Shown piece after piece: positions 12,487 through 23,989 of a DNA stretch of 64,000 bases. Where the stretch lies: positions 12,459,501-12,523,500 of the forward strand of contig NC_056755.1 in assembly GCF_018687715.1 (NCBI RefSeq), given 5' to 3'. Position 1 is the first letter of the stretch. Each line of letters starts with the position of its first letter. The notes below the pieces were generated by a model, which saw nothing but the letters and a program-made list of their open reading frames with translations, was not told the DNA's origin and ran no database searches. The position numbers and the translations under genes are program-made. The DNA comes from Carya illinoinensis (lineage: Eukaryota > Streptophyta > Magnoliopsida > Fagales > Juglandaceae).

Positions 12487-13089
12487 CTACTTTATAAAAC
12501 AAAATATAAATATTACATGTTTATACATAGTGCATAACAAATTATAATAACACAACAGCTAGTTTGCAACATGGCAAACATCACAAATCTAAGACTCTAA
12601 TATAGGTTTTAGTTCACTCATCTTCTCTCAATTTATATCAAACAATTTTTATTTTTTACAACACAATTAGATTATCAACCAACGACATGGATTGAAGACA
12701 GCACCAGCCACCAACCAACATATACAAACCTCACGGGCCATCACAATCTAGACACTAGACACTAGACAGTCATAGCCCAAACCTCACAGGAAATGGAATT
12801 TACAAAAAAAAATCTCATGGGAATTCAATTTAACCAGACAATGTCACAATAGCATGGTTAAATAACTTGAACTGCAAATTTATAATTACAAATTTTATGA
12901 AGTGTAAAAAAATTAGATGCTCTTTATAATTTATATATATAGTATATACAATTTTCAAATTACAAATTTTACAAGAAATTGAGAAAATCAGAGTTGAGAG
13001 TGCTCATGAAGGGGTCGTTGTTGGCTAGGATTGAATGGGAGAGACGGAGTCACGGAGACTGAAATTTAGTGCTCACAGAGAAAATCTGA

Positions 13090-13329
13090 ATGAGAGGGAT
13101 GGATGCGTTGACATCATTGAGGGTTCGTCAGCGGTTGAGATTGAATGGGAGGGACGGAGTCACGGAGGCGTTGACACCGTTGAGGACTGAGTCAATGAAG
13201 GGTTCAGCGAAGATGGATAATCCAGAAAGTGGAGAAACTGAGAAAGTGAGAGTGAGGAGTTCGGTGGAGAAGAAGAAGAAGAAGAGGAGAGAAGGGAGGA
13301 AGGGGGGGGGGGGGGTAACCCTAACCTAG
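13090..13329 (+). other. Internally repeated GA-rich segment near the hAT end
   Basis: Within the right subterminal part of the hAT element, GATTGAATGGGAG-GACGGAGTCACGGAG recurs (about 13030 and 13140), followed by a GAAGAAGAAG purine run and a G-run at about 13303-13314. The 79-codon reading frame here looks like a by-product of purine richness, not a gene. Confidence 0.4.
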
Positions 13330-14299
13330 GAAGTTAGAAACGAAGCCGTTTGCTCTCAACCAAACATGGTCGTTCTATTTATTTTTTTGTCAAACGTTTT
13401 AAAACAAAATGACACTGTAGTTTTGTATAAGGAATATATATATATATATATAAAATAAAAGTATATAGGTTCGGTCGGTTCTACAGTTTTTTCTTGGTTC
13501 AAATTGGGATCGAACTGGCCGACGTCTATTTTGTCTAGCTTATGTTGCTGGCCGACCAGTTCTCCATCAATTTTGGTTGGTTCTTGAATTCAGTTGCTGG
13601 TCTCCGTTGGCAGTGGTTGATCTAGCCGGTTCTTGTTCACCCCCAGGGTCTGCAGAGAGGGAAAATATTTTCTTGAAAAATGAAATCTTGAGAGACAAGT
13701 ATTTGACAAGTTTGTAGATCCATGACTTTGTAACCTTTAGTGACAAAAGGATAGCCAAGGAAAGCACAATCTCGTGCATGGGGATCAAATTTTGTGCGAT
13801 GTTGAGTGAAGATGGAACAATTGGAGGCTTAATGTGGAAGAGAACTTCATATGGGGAACGATTGGAAATTAAGGCAGTGTGTATAAGATTTATAAGATAC
13901 GTTGTAGTTAGGACACAATAACCCTAAAACGTGAGAGGTATTGGCTTGAAAGCGTAAGGTACAAGCGGCATTGAGTATATGTTAATGTTTATGCTTGACA
14001 ACATCATTTTGTTGTGGTGTTGCAATGCAACTTCATTGGTAAATGACACCAGTTTCAGCAAAGAAGGATGGCATATCAAATTCAATATCATTGTCACTTC
14101 GTAACTTACTAAGTTACTAACCGTGATGTTAAACTTGACAGTGAGAGCAATGAAAGAAGAAAAAAGGGATCGAGTTTGAGATTTTGCATTTATGAGATAT
14201 ATCCATGTGTGCCGTGTGTAATCATCAATAATTATGAGAAAATATTTAAAACCATTAAGAGGAGTGGACATTGGTCTCCAGATGTCCCAATGTAATAAT

Positions 14300-15230
14300 T
14301 CAAGAAATAATGGTCACCAATGATAAGACCAATAGGTTATAACTTTTACTGCTTATAAGGTGACAGCCAAGGGGTCAATGACTCACCAATGCTATAAATT
14401 TCATTTCAACAACTCAGACAAAGTTGGACAGCTCCAATAAAGTCAACTCAAAATTGTACTGCTCAAAAAATTCATTGGCATCAGAACCGATGGACGCATC
14501 ATTTGCCACAATGCGCACTAACAAGCAACCTGCACGTTTTAACATGTACTGGATGTTCATGGTGAAAAAGACCCCTACCGTCCGATGAATAAAGCTCGTA
14601 TGCCGCCCGGGGCGGCTACAGTATATTATTTGGCAATTTTTTTTTTTTAATGATTAGGAAGTGATATTTAAATATATTAAAAAAATATAAAAAAAATGAC
14701 AAAAATAATTAGTGATATACCAAATGTCAGTATGACAGTATCAAATACCAAATGTCACTTACAAAATTACTTTGAAAGTCAAGAGCATAGAGTATTCATA
14801 CGAACAAATAACATTAATACAAGGGTCAGATACGCAATTAATTAATACTTTGGTCCAAACAATCCGCTCAACCAACTATTATGTGGCACATGCTCTTTCC
14901 CTTGGTACACTCCACCGGAATACTTTTGAATATGCATTAATCACATTAATATATAGACAAGGAAGTGACATCATGATGAGGTACTGTTCGTTAATGTTTA
15001 CAAGCATCTTTCAAATTAAATGTAACTAAGCTATCATGTTTAAGCTTAAGTTCCTGTGAAATTATGTCACTGTGAGAAAAACCTCGAGCAGAATGGTTGA
15101 CTGAGAACTCCTTAATATTAGTTGTCACTTGTGACGTTAACAAATGCATTTATTTTTGTTACGTCTCTTATAAGACTTTATGAGATATTTTTATTCCGTC
15201 TATGGGCTAATACCAAAGCATTTTTTTCTG
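14300..15230. other. Spacer and 5' flank of the plus-strand UGT gene
   Basis: No coding motif was recognised. The stretch includes a GC-rich near-perfect palindrome (GCCGCCC-G-GGGCGGC, about 14603-14617) in otherwise AT-rich DNA. The last few hundred bases align in words with the region upstream of the minus-strand UGT (GTGACGTTAACAAA, TTATGAGATA, CTAATACCAAAG), so they are the likely promoter region. Confidence 0.45.
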
Positions 15231-15239
15231 TATAAAAGG
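15231..15239 (+). promoter_or_regulatory. TATA box of the plus-strand UGT85 gene
   Basis: TATAAAAGG sits about 96 bp upstream of the ATG after a T-run and before AGCAAACTAAGC. It closely matches the core promoter of the divergent UGT paralogue, which argues that the duplication carried its promoter along. Confidence 0.7.
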
Positions 15240-15326
15240 AGCAAACTAAGCTAAGCTACGTATCATCATCCTTGAACTCTGCTTCCACCAATATATAAAC
15301 TCAATTGGCTGCAGGCTGCTATAAAG

Positions 15327-16980
15327 ATGGGTTCAGTAGGAGTAGAGAAACCCCATGCAGTATGTGTTCCATACCCAGCACAAGGCCATGTGAACGCCAT
15401 GATGCAATTAGCCAAGCTCCTACACTTCAAGGGTTTTCACATAACCTTTGTCAACACTGAGTTCAACCACAAGCGCTTAATCCGGTCCAAAGGAGCAGAT
15501 CACGTCAAGGGCCTGCCAGATTTCCGCTTCGAAACCATACCGGACGGGTTGCCGCCTTCTGACCGTGATGCAACCCAAGATGTCCCTGCCCTTAGTGATT
15601 CCACAAGAAAGAACTGCTTGGCACCCTTTAAAGAGCTAGTGCTTAAGCTCAATTCTGTACATGAGTCTGAAGTACCTCCTGTTAGTTGCATAATATCGGA
15701 TGGGGTTATGGGTTTTGCAAGTAAAGCTGCTGAACAATTAGGCATCCCGGAGGTACAATTCTGGACTGCCTCGGCTTGTGGCTTCCAGGGATGTCTGTCC
15801 TTCACTGAACTCACCAAAAGAGGCTTTGTTCCTTTCAAAGGTACTTGGATTATTTTTGTTTTCAAAGCTTCTTGCATGGTGCTAGAGGCTGTCATAAGAT
15901 TATTAATATTAAAAATAAGTCATATTTATTAGCACCTTTGGCTAGAATCATAACTGAAGGAAAGAGAAGCCTCCATTAAGAAGTGACTGAATTGTAATCA
16001 ATTAATTAGTTTTAACGACTTATTTTATATCGAGATCTCTTTCACGTATTGCAGACAAAAGCTTCATGCATGATGGAAAGCTTGACACACCAATCGACTG
16101 GATCCCAGGCATGAAAGACATCAGGCTCAAGGACCTCCCTAGCTTTATGAGAGTTACCGACGCAAAGGATATCATGTTCGACTTTGTGGGGTCAGAAGCG
16201 CAAAATTGCTTGAATTCTTCAGCGATTATCTTCAACACATTTGATGAGTTTGAATATGAAGTACTCGAGGAAATTTCGGCCAGATTCCCTCGCAATATAT
16301 ACAACATAGGCCCGCTTTCCCTGCTAAGTCGGCATATCCCTGATAGCCAACTAAAGTCACTGAGTACAAGCTTATGGAAAGAAGACTTGAAATGCCTCCA
16401 ATGGCTGGACAAAAGAGAGCCCAATTCAGTTGTTTACGTGAATTATGGCAGTGTGACTGTTATGACCGAACAACATCTGAAGGAGTTTGCATGGGGGCTT
16501 GCAAATAGTAAGCACTCATTTTTGTGGATTGTTAGGCCTGATGTAGTGATGGGAGACTCGGTAATTTTGCCTGAAGAATTCTTTGAGGACATAAAGGACA
16601 GGGGATTGATAGCAAACTGGTGCCCCCAAGGCCAAGTTCTGGCACACCCATCTGTGGGCGTTTTCCTAACACACTGCGGGTGGAATTCCATTTTGGAAAG
16701 TGTCTGTGGTGGTGTGCCTATTATTTGCTGGCCATTTTTTGCAGAGCAGCAAACCAATTGTCGATACGCTTGCACTAGTTGGGGGATTGGCATGGAAGTC
16801 AACAATGATGTTAAACGTGATGAGATCGAAGCACTCGTTAAGGAAATGATGGCTGGGGATAAGGGAAAGGCGATGAGGCAAAAGGCAGTAGAATGGAAGA
16901 AGAAAGCGGAGGAAGCTACTGATATCGGAGGCTTATCTTACGAGAATTTTGAAAGGTTGATTAAGGAGGCTCTCCATTAG
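15327..16980 (+). CDS. UDP-glucosyltransferase, UGT85A-type (two exons, intact)
   Basis: This is the paralogue of the minus-strand UGT at 1821-3799. Exon 1 is 15327-15840 and exon 2 is 16055-16980, with a 214-bp GT-AG intron at the same phase-1 position after FK. The spliced product is 479 aa with no stops. The catalytic His is His21 (AQGHV) and the paired Asp is Asp125 (ISDG). The PSPG donor box spans residues 360-403 and ends in AEQQ, with the Trp, HCGW, Asn-Ser, Glu and final Gln positions present. Two small departures from the usual family pattern are GHVNA in place of GHVNP and WCPQG in place of WCPQE. The protein ends five residues earlier than its paralogue, and their introns differ by about 310 bp. 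The expected reaction is O-glucosylation of a small hydrophobic acceptor in the cytosol, with an unknown acceptor. Confidence 0.95.
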
Positions 16981-18549
16981 TCAATGATAAGTGTAGGGTA
17001 AAACAATAAAAGTAGAGCTATTGTCATAGAGATCCATCTGGTCGAGTGGGAGGGATGGGCTCGCGAACTGGTTTCTACATTATTTGTTGCTGTTATTGTG
17101 TTGTTTATGGATATCGTTAGATAATAAATAAATATTGTAGAACTTACTCCGTAAGTCAACTATTTTTCTCCTACTTGATATAGGTGTGGAAGTTTATCAC
17201 TCTGGACCGAAAAACCTGATCGGATCGAATTGGATTGATAAGTATATCGGTCTAGTCTAATTTATATAACCTTAGAATTTCGATTTTCGGAACCGTCTCC
17301 ATGTGTGGTTATTTTGTTATTGACTTAACCGAGCAAAGGATATATATTGTTTTTTTTTTCAATTATATATATATATATTACTTTATATAAGTTAATTACG
17401 TAATTTTCATCTAACCTATTAGTATCGATCATATGTATTTGAATTTTAGATGATATTATATTTTTCAATTTTATTTTGTCTAATATTCGTTTTTAACTTT
17501 ATTATAATGATTACTGATTCTCGTGGATAGATATGAATAATTTTGTTATTTTTTCTAACTTTTTTAGACTATTTTTAAGTATAAAATATGCAAATAATGA
17601 TAAATAGTTGATATTTAAAAATGTAAATATTTTAGGCTAAATGGATCAAAAATACACATTAGAAATGATTTTAGATTTTTTAGATGTTTGATCCATTTTA
17701 TACTAGCCTGATCGAATTGGACTGAAAATGCTTTTTATAGGTGGTGGTGTGTGGTATAGATATGATGATAGATGACGAGTAGAAGGGTTCAAAACTTAAT
17801 ACAAAATTTTCAAACTATAAAATAAAAATAAAAATAAAATTTTTAATTTTATAATATTTTTATTCGTTTTTTTAAAATCTTATAAGATATTTTATTTTAA
17901 ATTATTTTATTCTAAAAGAGATAAAATAAAATCAAGTTTTGAATTCCGTTAATGATCTATTGCTAACGTAATCATGTTGGCCTTTAAATTCCCTTATTTA
18001 TCCGACCTTTATAGACGATGACAGGAATATCTTCTCAATCAATTTTCTTGGTGAAAAATGCTGTAAACCCAACATAAATGAAGCTCCCGAATTTAGAACC
18101 CAAAAATTGTACCGAAACCCCCTTTTTTTTTCTTTTTTACTTAGTACTGCTTAAGTAAATTTTTTTTTTTAATAATGTTATGAATTCTTATGCTTATTAT
18201 GTATATGACACATTTGATAAGGAAAATAATAAAAACAAAAAATCATGTACATGTGTGGTGTAATAGTGCATAAGAGTCCGTGCAAGTGTAGAAGAATATG
18301 AAAGTATCAAAGTGTCTCACTAATTGTCAGTGATCATGTTGTTATCAAAGATCTAATCTTTATCAAGTCCTATAGTTCTTATCATGACTCGTCTTATAGC
18401 CCTATACTTATCTTCTTCTTCTTCTTCTTCTTCTTCTTCTTCTTTTTTCTTTTCTTTTTATTTATTTTTTATTTTTAGGATTATCCTCCTTTAGTTTTAG
18501 TACTTATCTGTATCTCAGATTGTATATGTATCCTGTAAATATATTCATG

Positions 18550-18616
<67 letters not shown>

Positions 18617-19180
18617 AATCATATTCACTCCAATTCATTTTTCTTTCTCAAGCATCATATTTTGTTGTTTCTAAACCGATATACAATGGGATTTCATAGG
18701 GATCCAAAATGGGGTTATAGAATAATTATACTAATTAATCATCATCTTCACACATCACACATATTTATTTTATTTTATTTTTATTATAACAAGTTTATGG
18801 TATATGGATGATAAGTAAATAACTCAATTAGCTTAACAAGAATAAACTAAAATAATAAATAATAAAAATAATAAATAATTTTAAAATATGTAAAATGTAT
18901 GACATGAGATGATGAGTAGTATCTCTCTTAGTTATAAGATGGATGAAGTTTAAATACTTCCTGAAATTCTATAATACCTTATGAGTTTTCTAGGAGACTT
19001 GGATCCTAATACTGCATGCATGCTATGTTCATAAGCTAATTAATTATTCTTAGCTGATAGTTGTAGAAAATAAAATATAATAGAAAAACAGATTGAGAAA
19101 AGATAAATGAGAGAAATACTACATTTTTAGTATTTATCAATTGTTATTGAATTACATAATATATATCTCTATTTATAAAC
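16981..19180. other. AT-rich spacer downstream of the UGT gene
   Basis: No gene was recognised. A block at about 17180-17720 contains CCTGATCGGATCGAATTGGA and the related CCTGATCGAATTGGACTGA near its two ends, suggesting a decayed repeat. An A/T-rich block at about 17790-17950 resembles the interior of the MITE family seen elsewhere in the window. Microsatellites are listed separately. Confidence 0.5.
18411..18613. repeat. (CTT)n and long (AT)n microsatellites
   Basis: A CTT run at about 18411-18444 is followed by an uninterrupted AT run at about 18551-18613 (about 30 repeat units). Both are likely length-polymorphic. Confidence 0.9.
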
Positions 19181-20799
19181 TGATTGAGCTGAAATATTGC
19201 ATATTTTTTATACATTTAGAACCAATATATTTTAATTCTTTCATTACATTATTATTGGTTTTAGATAGAAAAATGATTAAGATGCATAAATCTAAGTTGT
19301 GATTTAAATTGATTAATAGCATGAATTTATGCTTAATTTTATAACTTGTGATTTAAATTGGACAATATTTCTTTACATGCATAACATATTTTTGATATTC
19401 TATTCTTTATTTTTATTTTATTTTATTTTATTTTTAATTTTTATTTTTAATTTTTTTATATAGGCTAATAAATGAAAATGAGGCTTTAACTTGGTCTTCA
19501 TGGAGTTGGAAAGAGATTCATTGAGTGCCACATGTCAATTAGTAGTGGTTTTGATGAACTTTTTCTATGGGACTTCAATTCTTACACGGCAACTTTTGAA
19601 TTGAAACTTTGAAGACATATTTCCACTTTGAAAAGTCAAGTTGCATGGGTAAAAGAGCAAAATACATTATTTTGACCTCAACCTGGGAAGCCGTATACAA
19701 TTTAATTCCTTGGGCATTTGATTCATGCACGGCAACAACTTTATGTAATGGGGGTACAAGCGCACCGCATGAAATAGGAATTGAATGCTGGATGGACTTT
19801 TGACCTGCATATATATTTCTTTTCATTGAGCGCCGTGAGAGAGATTTTTTTTTTTTTTTTTTGGTTTAGTAAAATAGAACGCCGCACACTTATTTTTTTT
19901 GCTCTAGAGAGATAGCAGACCTCACACTTAATTTCTTTCAAGGAGCATATTTCAAGCCACACAAGGATCTTTCCTCTCTAGTATTCATTCACGCCGCAAC
20001 TTGAAGAGCTTCTTGAGAGTCTAACTATCGCTACAGTTCAGCTCCTTTCAGTGCTTTCAATCTCCATCTTCATTTGATTGGCTTGATCTTTTTCACTCCC
20101 TACTTTTTATTTAATTTCAGTTTTAAGTTTATGGAATATTTTTGATATTTTTGATTTAGAAGTTTGAGCAATTTATTTGCTGTTTATTTACTTCATGTTA
20201 TTTATTTTTCTCACTTCTTTAAGTTTCATTTAATAGTGATTATAATTGCTATGGATTAATTTTGAGAATTTGTGATTTGAATACAATGATAAACTTTAGA
20301 ATCTTGATTTTGGGACTTCTCAATTTTCAGTTCGTATTTTATCAATTATTTTTTAATCTATTTTAATTCTTAACTTAATTTTATTAATCTCCTAGTTTCA
20401 TTGCATATTAGATTGACTAAAGTTTAATTAGGACTTAAATAATTTCAGTTTTATTGTTTAATTTTCATATTAATTAAGATTGTTCAGTTTAGTTGATTAT
20501 TTGATTGTTAATTTCATTTTATTAATCTTTTAGATTTCATTTCGATACTCAAAAATCTAAAAATATAAATCTAGTCCATGACTAGTGCCTTTTTTTTTTT
20601 TCATTCTTGTTATACTCTTCCATCCATTGTACATACCATCATTTTTATTTTCTCTTTGTGAATATGTTCACCATTTTCAATGAGTTTGATTTTAAGTAAC
20701 TTTCCATGAGGAGACAATTTAGAAATTTATTCTTAATTATTATGCGACATCCTCCTGCACTTGGGATAGCCTTTGTGCTACTCATTTTTGAGTGAGTCA
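19181..20799 (+). repeat. 5' LTR of the Athila-type element
   Basis: This is a direct repeat of 27603-29267, 1619 bp, with TG..CA ends. Long stretches are near-identical between the copies. It contains a 64-codon frame also present in the right LTR, which is simply shared LTR sequence. Confidence 0.93.
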
Positions 20800-20800
20800 A

Positions 20801-20820
20801 GTTCTTGGCACCGTTGCCGG
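20801..20820 (+). promoter_or_regulatory. Primer-binding site (tRNA-Asp type) of the Athila-type element
   Basis: TTGGCACCGTTGCCGGAGA follows the 5' LTR within a few bases. It matches the complement of the plant tRNA-Asp 3' end (TGGCGCCGTTGCCGGGGA) except for two positions. This primer choice is typical of Athila elements. Confidence 0.8.
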
Positions 20821-21096
20821 AGAAAGTTGTCTAACTTAAAGTTAAACTTGTTATTTTTTTTTATTTTTTTTTATTTTTTCGTTATGTTATCTCTGGTTAC
20901 ACATTTCATTTGCATCTACCACTCAGTTGCTTGAACCTTATATATGCTATTTAGACTGATGTTTCATATCATGGGTGAAAGACAGTCCAAATAGGTTGCT
21001 TAAAGTCACATCGAGTGTTGAGAATAGTATACATAGCTCAGAGATAGATAGTTCTTCTTTCTCTTCTATGAGCGAGGATATTGAATTGAATAAACT

Positions 21097-22660
21097 ATGG
21101 CTGCACCTGCACCACGCACTCTTAAGGATTATTTACAACCCACTTGCACCACTACACCTTCATGTATTATTTTACCTGATGATGCACCTAATTTTTCTAT
21201 TAAGTATGGCATGATGTCAGTGATACCTCAGTTTCACAGGATGGATTTTGATAGTCCTTACCAACACTTGACAGATTTTGAGTTGACTTGTACTACTTTT
21301 ATTACTAGGGCCATCACTGATGAATTTATTCGACTTCGTTTATTTCCTTTCTCTTTAAAGGATAAAGCGAAGATTTGGTTTAATTTTTTGAAGCCTAACT
21401 TTATTTCTAGTTGGTCTGATATGCATCGTGAATTCTTACAAATTATTTTTCCTTTTCAGAGAACTCAATTTTTGCAAGAGCAAATTAGCCAATTTAATCA
21501 GAAACCTAATGAGACTTTTCAGGCTAGTTGGAAAAAATTTAAAGATTTAGTAAATATGTGTCCACATCATGGTTTCGAATCTTGGAGGTTGGTGAGCTAT
21601 TTTTACACTGGTTTCACTTCAAAATACAAGCAGTTTGTTCAGACGATGTGCAATGGGGAATTCTTTAGTAAGGAACTTGATGAATCACTATCATTTTTTG
21701 ACTATCTTACTGAGAGCGCACAACAGTGGAACACTTGTACTGATCAAGTACTGTTAACAACATAGCTACTAAGGGATATTTCTGGAGGGGGCAGATATGA
21801 GCTTAAGGAGGACACTGATGTTCAAGCCTGAATAGCTGCATTAACTAGAAGACTGAATGTCATGGAAATGGAAAAAGTGAAGGCTGTGAAAGTAGTAGAG
21901 ACATGTTCTATATGTGCTGATTCAAACCATAAGACCCAAGACTGCTCGATTATACCAGTATTTCAAGAAAGTGAGTTTGAGTAGATACAATCATTTAACT
22001 GGGTTAACAGAGTACAGAATCAGCTTTTTTCCAACACATATAATAAGGGTGGAGGATTCACCCAAATTTCTTATGGAGAAATGATCAGCCTGGCCGGTCT
22101 CCACCATCTTAGCATCAATCATTTCATCAGGCTGCTCCTCAGCACCAGTATCAGCCATATCAGAGTTCTCAGAGCTATCCTTGTGTAGCTCTTCCTGGAT
22201 TTCAGCCTCATGTAGCTGCACAAAATTCTCAGCTTCCATTATTTGCAAAGAAATCTCTAGATGACAGTATGGCATAGATGGCTAATACATTTCAGCAATT
22301 CATGCAGATTCAGGCCACCACAAACAATCAGAACACTCAGGCCATAAATGAGTTGCATAAGACCATTAATAAGATGAGCACAACATTGAACACCCTAGAG
22401 AATGGGAAATTTCCAGTACAGTCTCAACCTAATCCTCAAATATATAGGCAATAACAACAACAAGTGCATAATGTCTCAGGAGACGTTATTGAGACAGCGA
22501 AGGCCGTTCTTACTTTGAGAAGTGGGAAAGAAGTTCCTCTACCTGAGATGACCATGGATAGACAGGTAGTTAGTTCGTCATCTCAGGTAGTTAGTTCTAA
22601 ACTTAAAGATGTAACAGAGACTGATGAAGCTGAAAAAGAATTAGAGGTAGTGAGACCATA
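21097..22660 (+). pseudogene. Athila gag region, broken
   Basis: The first 222 codons (21097-21765) form a retrotransposon gag core: PDDAPNFSIKYGMM, RLRLFPFSLKDKAKIWFNFL, SWSDMHREFL, then CPHHGFESWRLVSYFYTG and a CNGEFF motif. A stop at 21763 ends the frame. Downstream, in other frames, are a CCHC zinc knuckle (CSICADSNHKTQDC, about 21903-21945), a Gln/Asn/Pro-rich linker and an AVLTLRSGKE segment (about 22500) that in this lineage precedes the protease. Gag would form the particle and bind RNA. Stops and shifts make this copy non-functional. Confidence 0.85.
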
Positions 22661-22926
22661 GATGAAGAAGCCTGTAAGTGTAGATGCTGAAACTAGTAGG
22701 GGGTACCAACCTACGGTTCCCTATCCTCCGAAATTGGCCGCTGGCCAAAAGAACAAATATCACACTGAGATTTAAGAGATTTTCAAGCAAGTAAAGATTA
22801 ATATTTCACTCTTGGATGCCATACAACAAGTGCCTTCATATGCAAAATTTTTGAAAGACTTGTGCATAGTGAAGAGGAAGCTGAATGTAAAGAAGAAAAG
22901 CTTTCCTAACAGAGCAAGTCAGTGCA

Positions 22927-23238
22927 TTGATATTGAGCAAGACTCCTCAGAAGTTTGGAGATCTCGGCTCTCCCAACATTTCTATTATGATCGGTGAGTC
23001 ACGCATTGGGAGAGTTTTACTTGATTTGGAGAGTAGTGTGAACTTGTTATCATTCTTAGCGTATGAGCAGTTGGGATTGGGTGAGCTGAAAAATACCTCC
23101 ATCATGCTAGAGTTGGCTGACAGATCACTTAAGGAGCCGAGAGGTATTGTAGAGGATATGCTAATTCAGGTGGACAAATTTTACTACCTAGTGTATTTTG
23201 TAGTTCTTGATATGCAGCAGCCAGCCAGCCTCCACTAG
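22927..23238 (+). pseudogene. Athila aspartic protease, active site altered
   Basis: The frame contains GRVLLDLESSVNLLSF followed by YEQLGLGELK, LELADRSLKEPRGIVEDMLIQVDKFYY. In this family the active site reads D-L-G-A-S. Here the position after D-L is E-S, so the conserved Gly is lost while the Asp remains. The ORF ends early at 23238. The position between gag and RT fits the element order. The fold is still recognisable, but activity is unlikely. Confidence 0.8.
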
Positions 23239-23989
23239 GTCATCCTTAGAAGTTTTACCAAGCTCCTGTCATCCTTAGAAGTCCATTTCTAGGTACATCA
23301 AATGCTTTAATTAATTGCAGAAGTGGAGTTCTGAAACTTACTTTTGGGAACATGGCACTTGAGTTGAACGTTTTCAATGCTTGCAAAATACCAGAACATT
23401 TTGATGATACAAGTGATTTGAATGCTGTGGAGAGTTTGACACCAACATAATTTATTTGCTCAACTTTTCATTTCTCTGATAATGATTCTATTTTTCAGAC
23501 ACCTGAATTTTTATTTGATGAAAAAACTGACCATGTTGAATTTTTGGACTGCTTTGCAGATTCTTTTTTACCATTTGAAGTACAATTTACAGGCGCAAGA
23601 TGGAAACCCCAGTTTGAAACTCTACCACCACCAGGCATACTTAAATCTTCAGAGGAAGAAGTTCCCCAGTTGGAACTGAAACCACTTCCTCAAAATTTAA
23701 AGTATGTGTTTCTTAGTCTTGAAGAAGACATTTTTCTTCTGGTGATTTCCTCAAAGTTAAATCAGAAGGATGAAGCCCAGTTGATTGAAATCTTAAAAAA
23801 GCATTGAGATGCAATTGGTTGGACAATAGCAGACATCAAATGTATTGATGCTGCTGTTTGTACCCACAGAATCCATCTTGAAGATGATGCTAGACCGGTT
23901 CGTGATGCTCAACGTAGTTTCAATCCTACCATGAAGGAAGTTGTTAAAGAGGAAGTGCTTAAGCTACTTGCTGTGGGTATCATTTACCC

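Larger units (their letters stand above)
9698..13645 (-). mobile_element. hAT-family DNA transposon inserted in the copia element
   Basis: The ends form terminal inverted repeats of the hAT type. The left end reads TAAGGGTGAAAACCGAACC and the reverse complement of the right end reads TGGGGGTGAACAAGAACCGG. The element is flanked by near-identical 8-bp sequences, gggtctgg (9690-9697) and gggtctgc (13646-13653), the target-duplication length known for hAT elements. Subterminal regions carry repeated CCGGTT/GGTTCGGTC words on both sides. Total length is about 3.95 kb, and the internal transposase gene on the minus strand is broken. The nested position shows this insertion is younger than the surrounding copia copy. 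Confidence 0.85.
8321..14300 (-). mobile_element. Truncated Ty1/copia retrotransposon, split by a nested hAT element
   Basis: On the minus strand the order is integrase core (about 14290-13924, DDYTRHTWIYLI), integrase-RT hinge (13800-13646, continuing at 9697-9530 across the nested insertion), reverse transcriptase (about 9510-9020, with IDINNAFLHGDL and an intact YVDD at about 9225) and RNase H (about 8640-8321, [25 protein letters not shown]). Gag, protease and both LTRs are not visible, so the copy is truncated at both ends. Frameshifts and stops break the polyprotein repeatedly. The two halves of the hinge abut exactly at the hAT target duplication, so the copia copy came first. Confidence 0.85.

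Noticed and set aside
14772..15029. 85-aa plus-strand frame upstream of the UGT
   Set aside because: No motif, and it ends before the promoter region; it is probably a chance frame.
21991..22275. 94-aa minus-strand acidic frame
   Set aside because: It is antisense to the Gln/Pro-rich tail of Athila gag.
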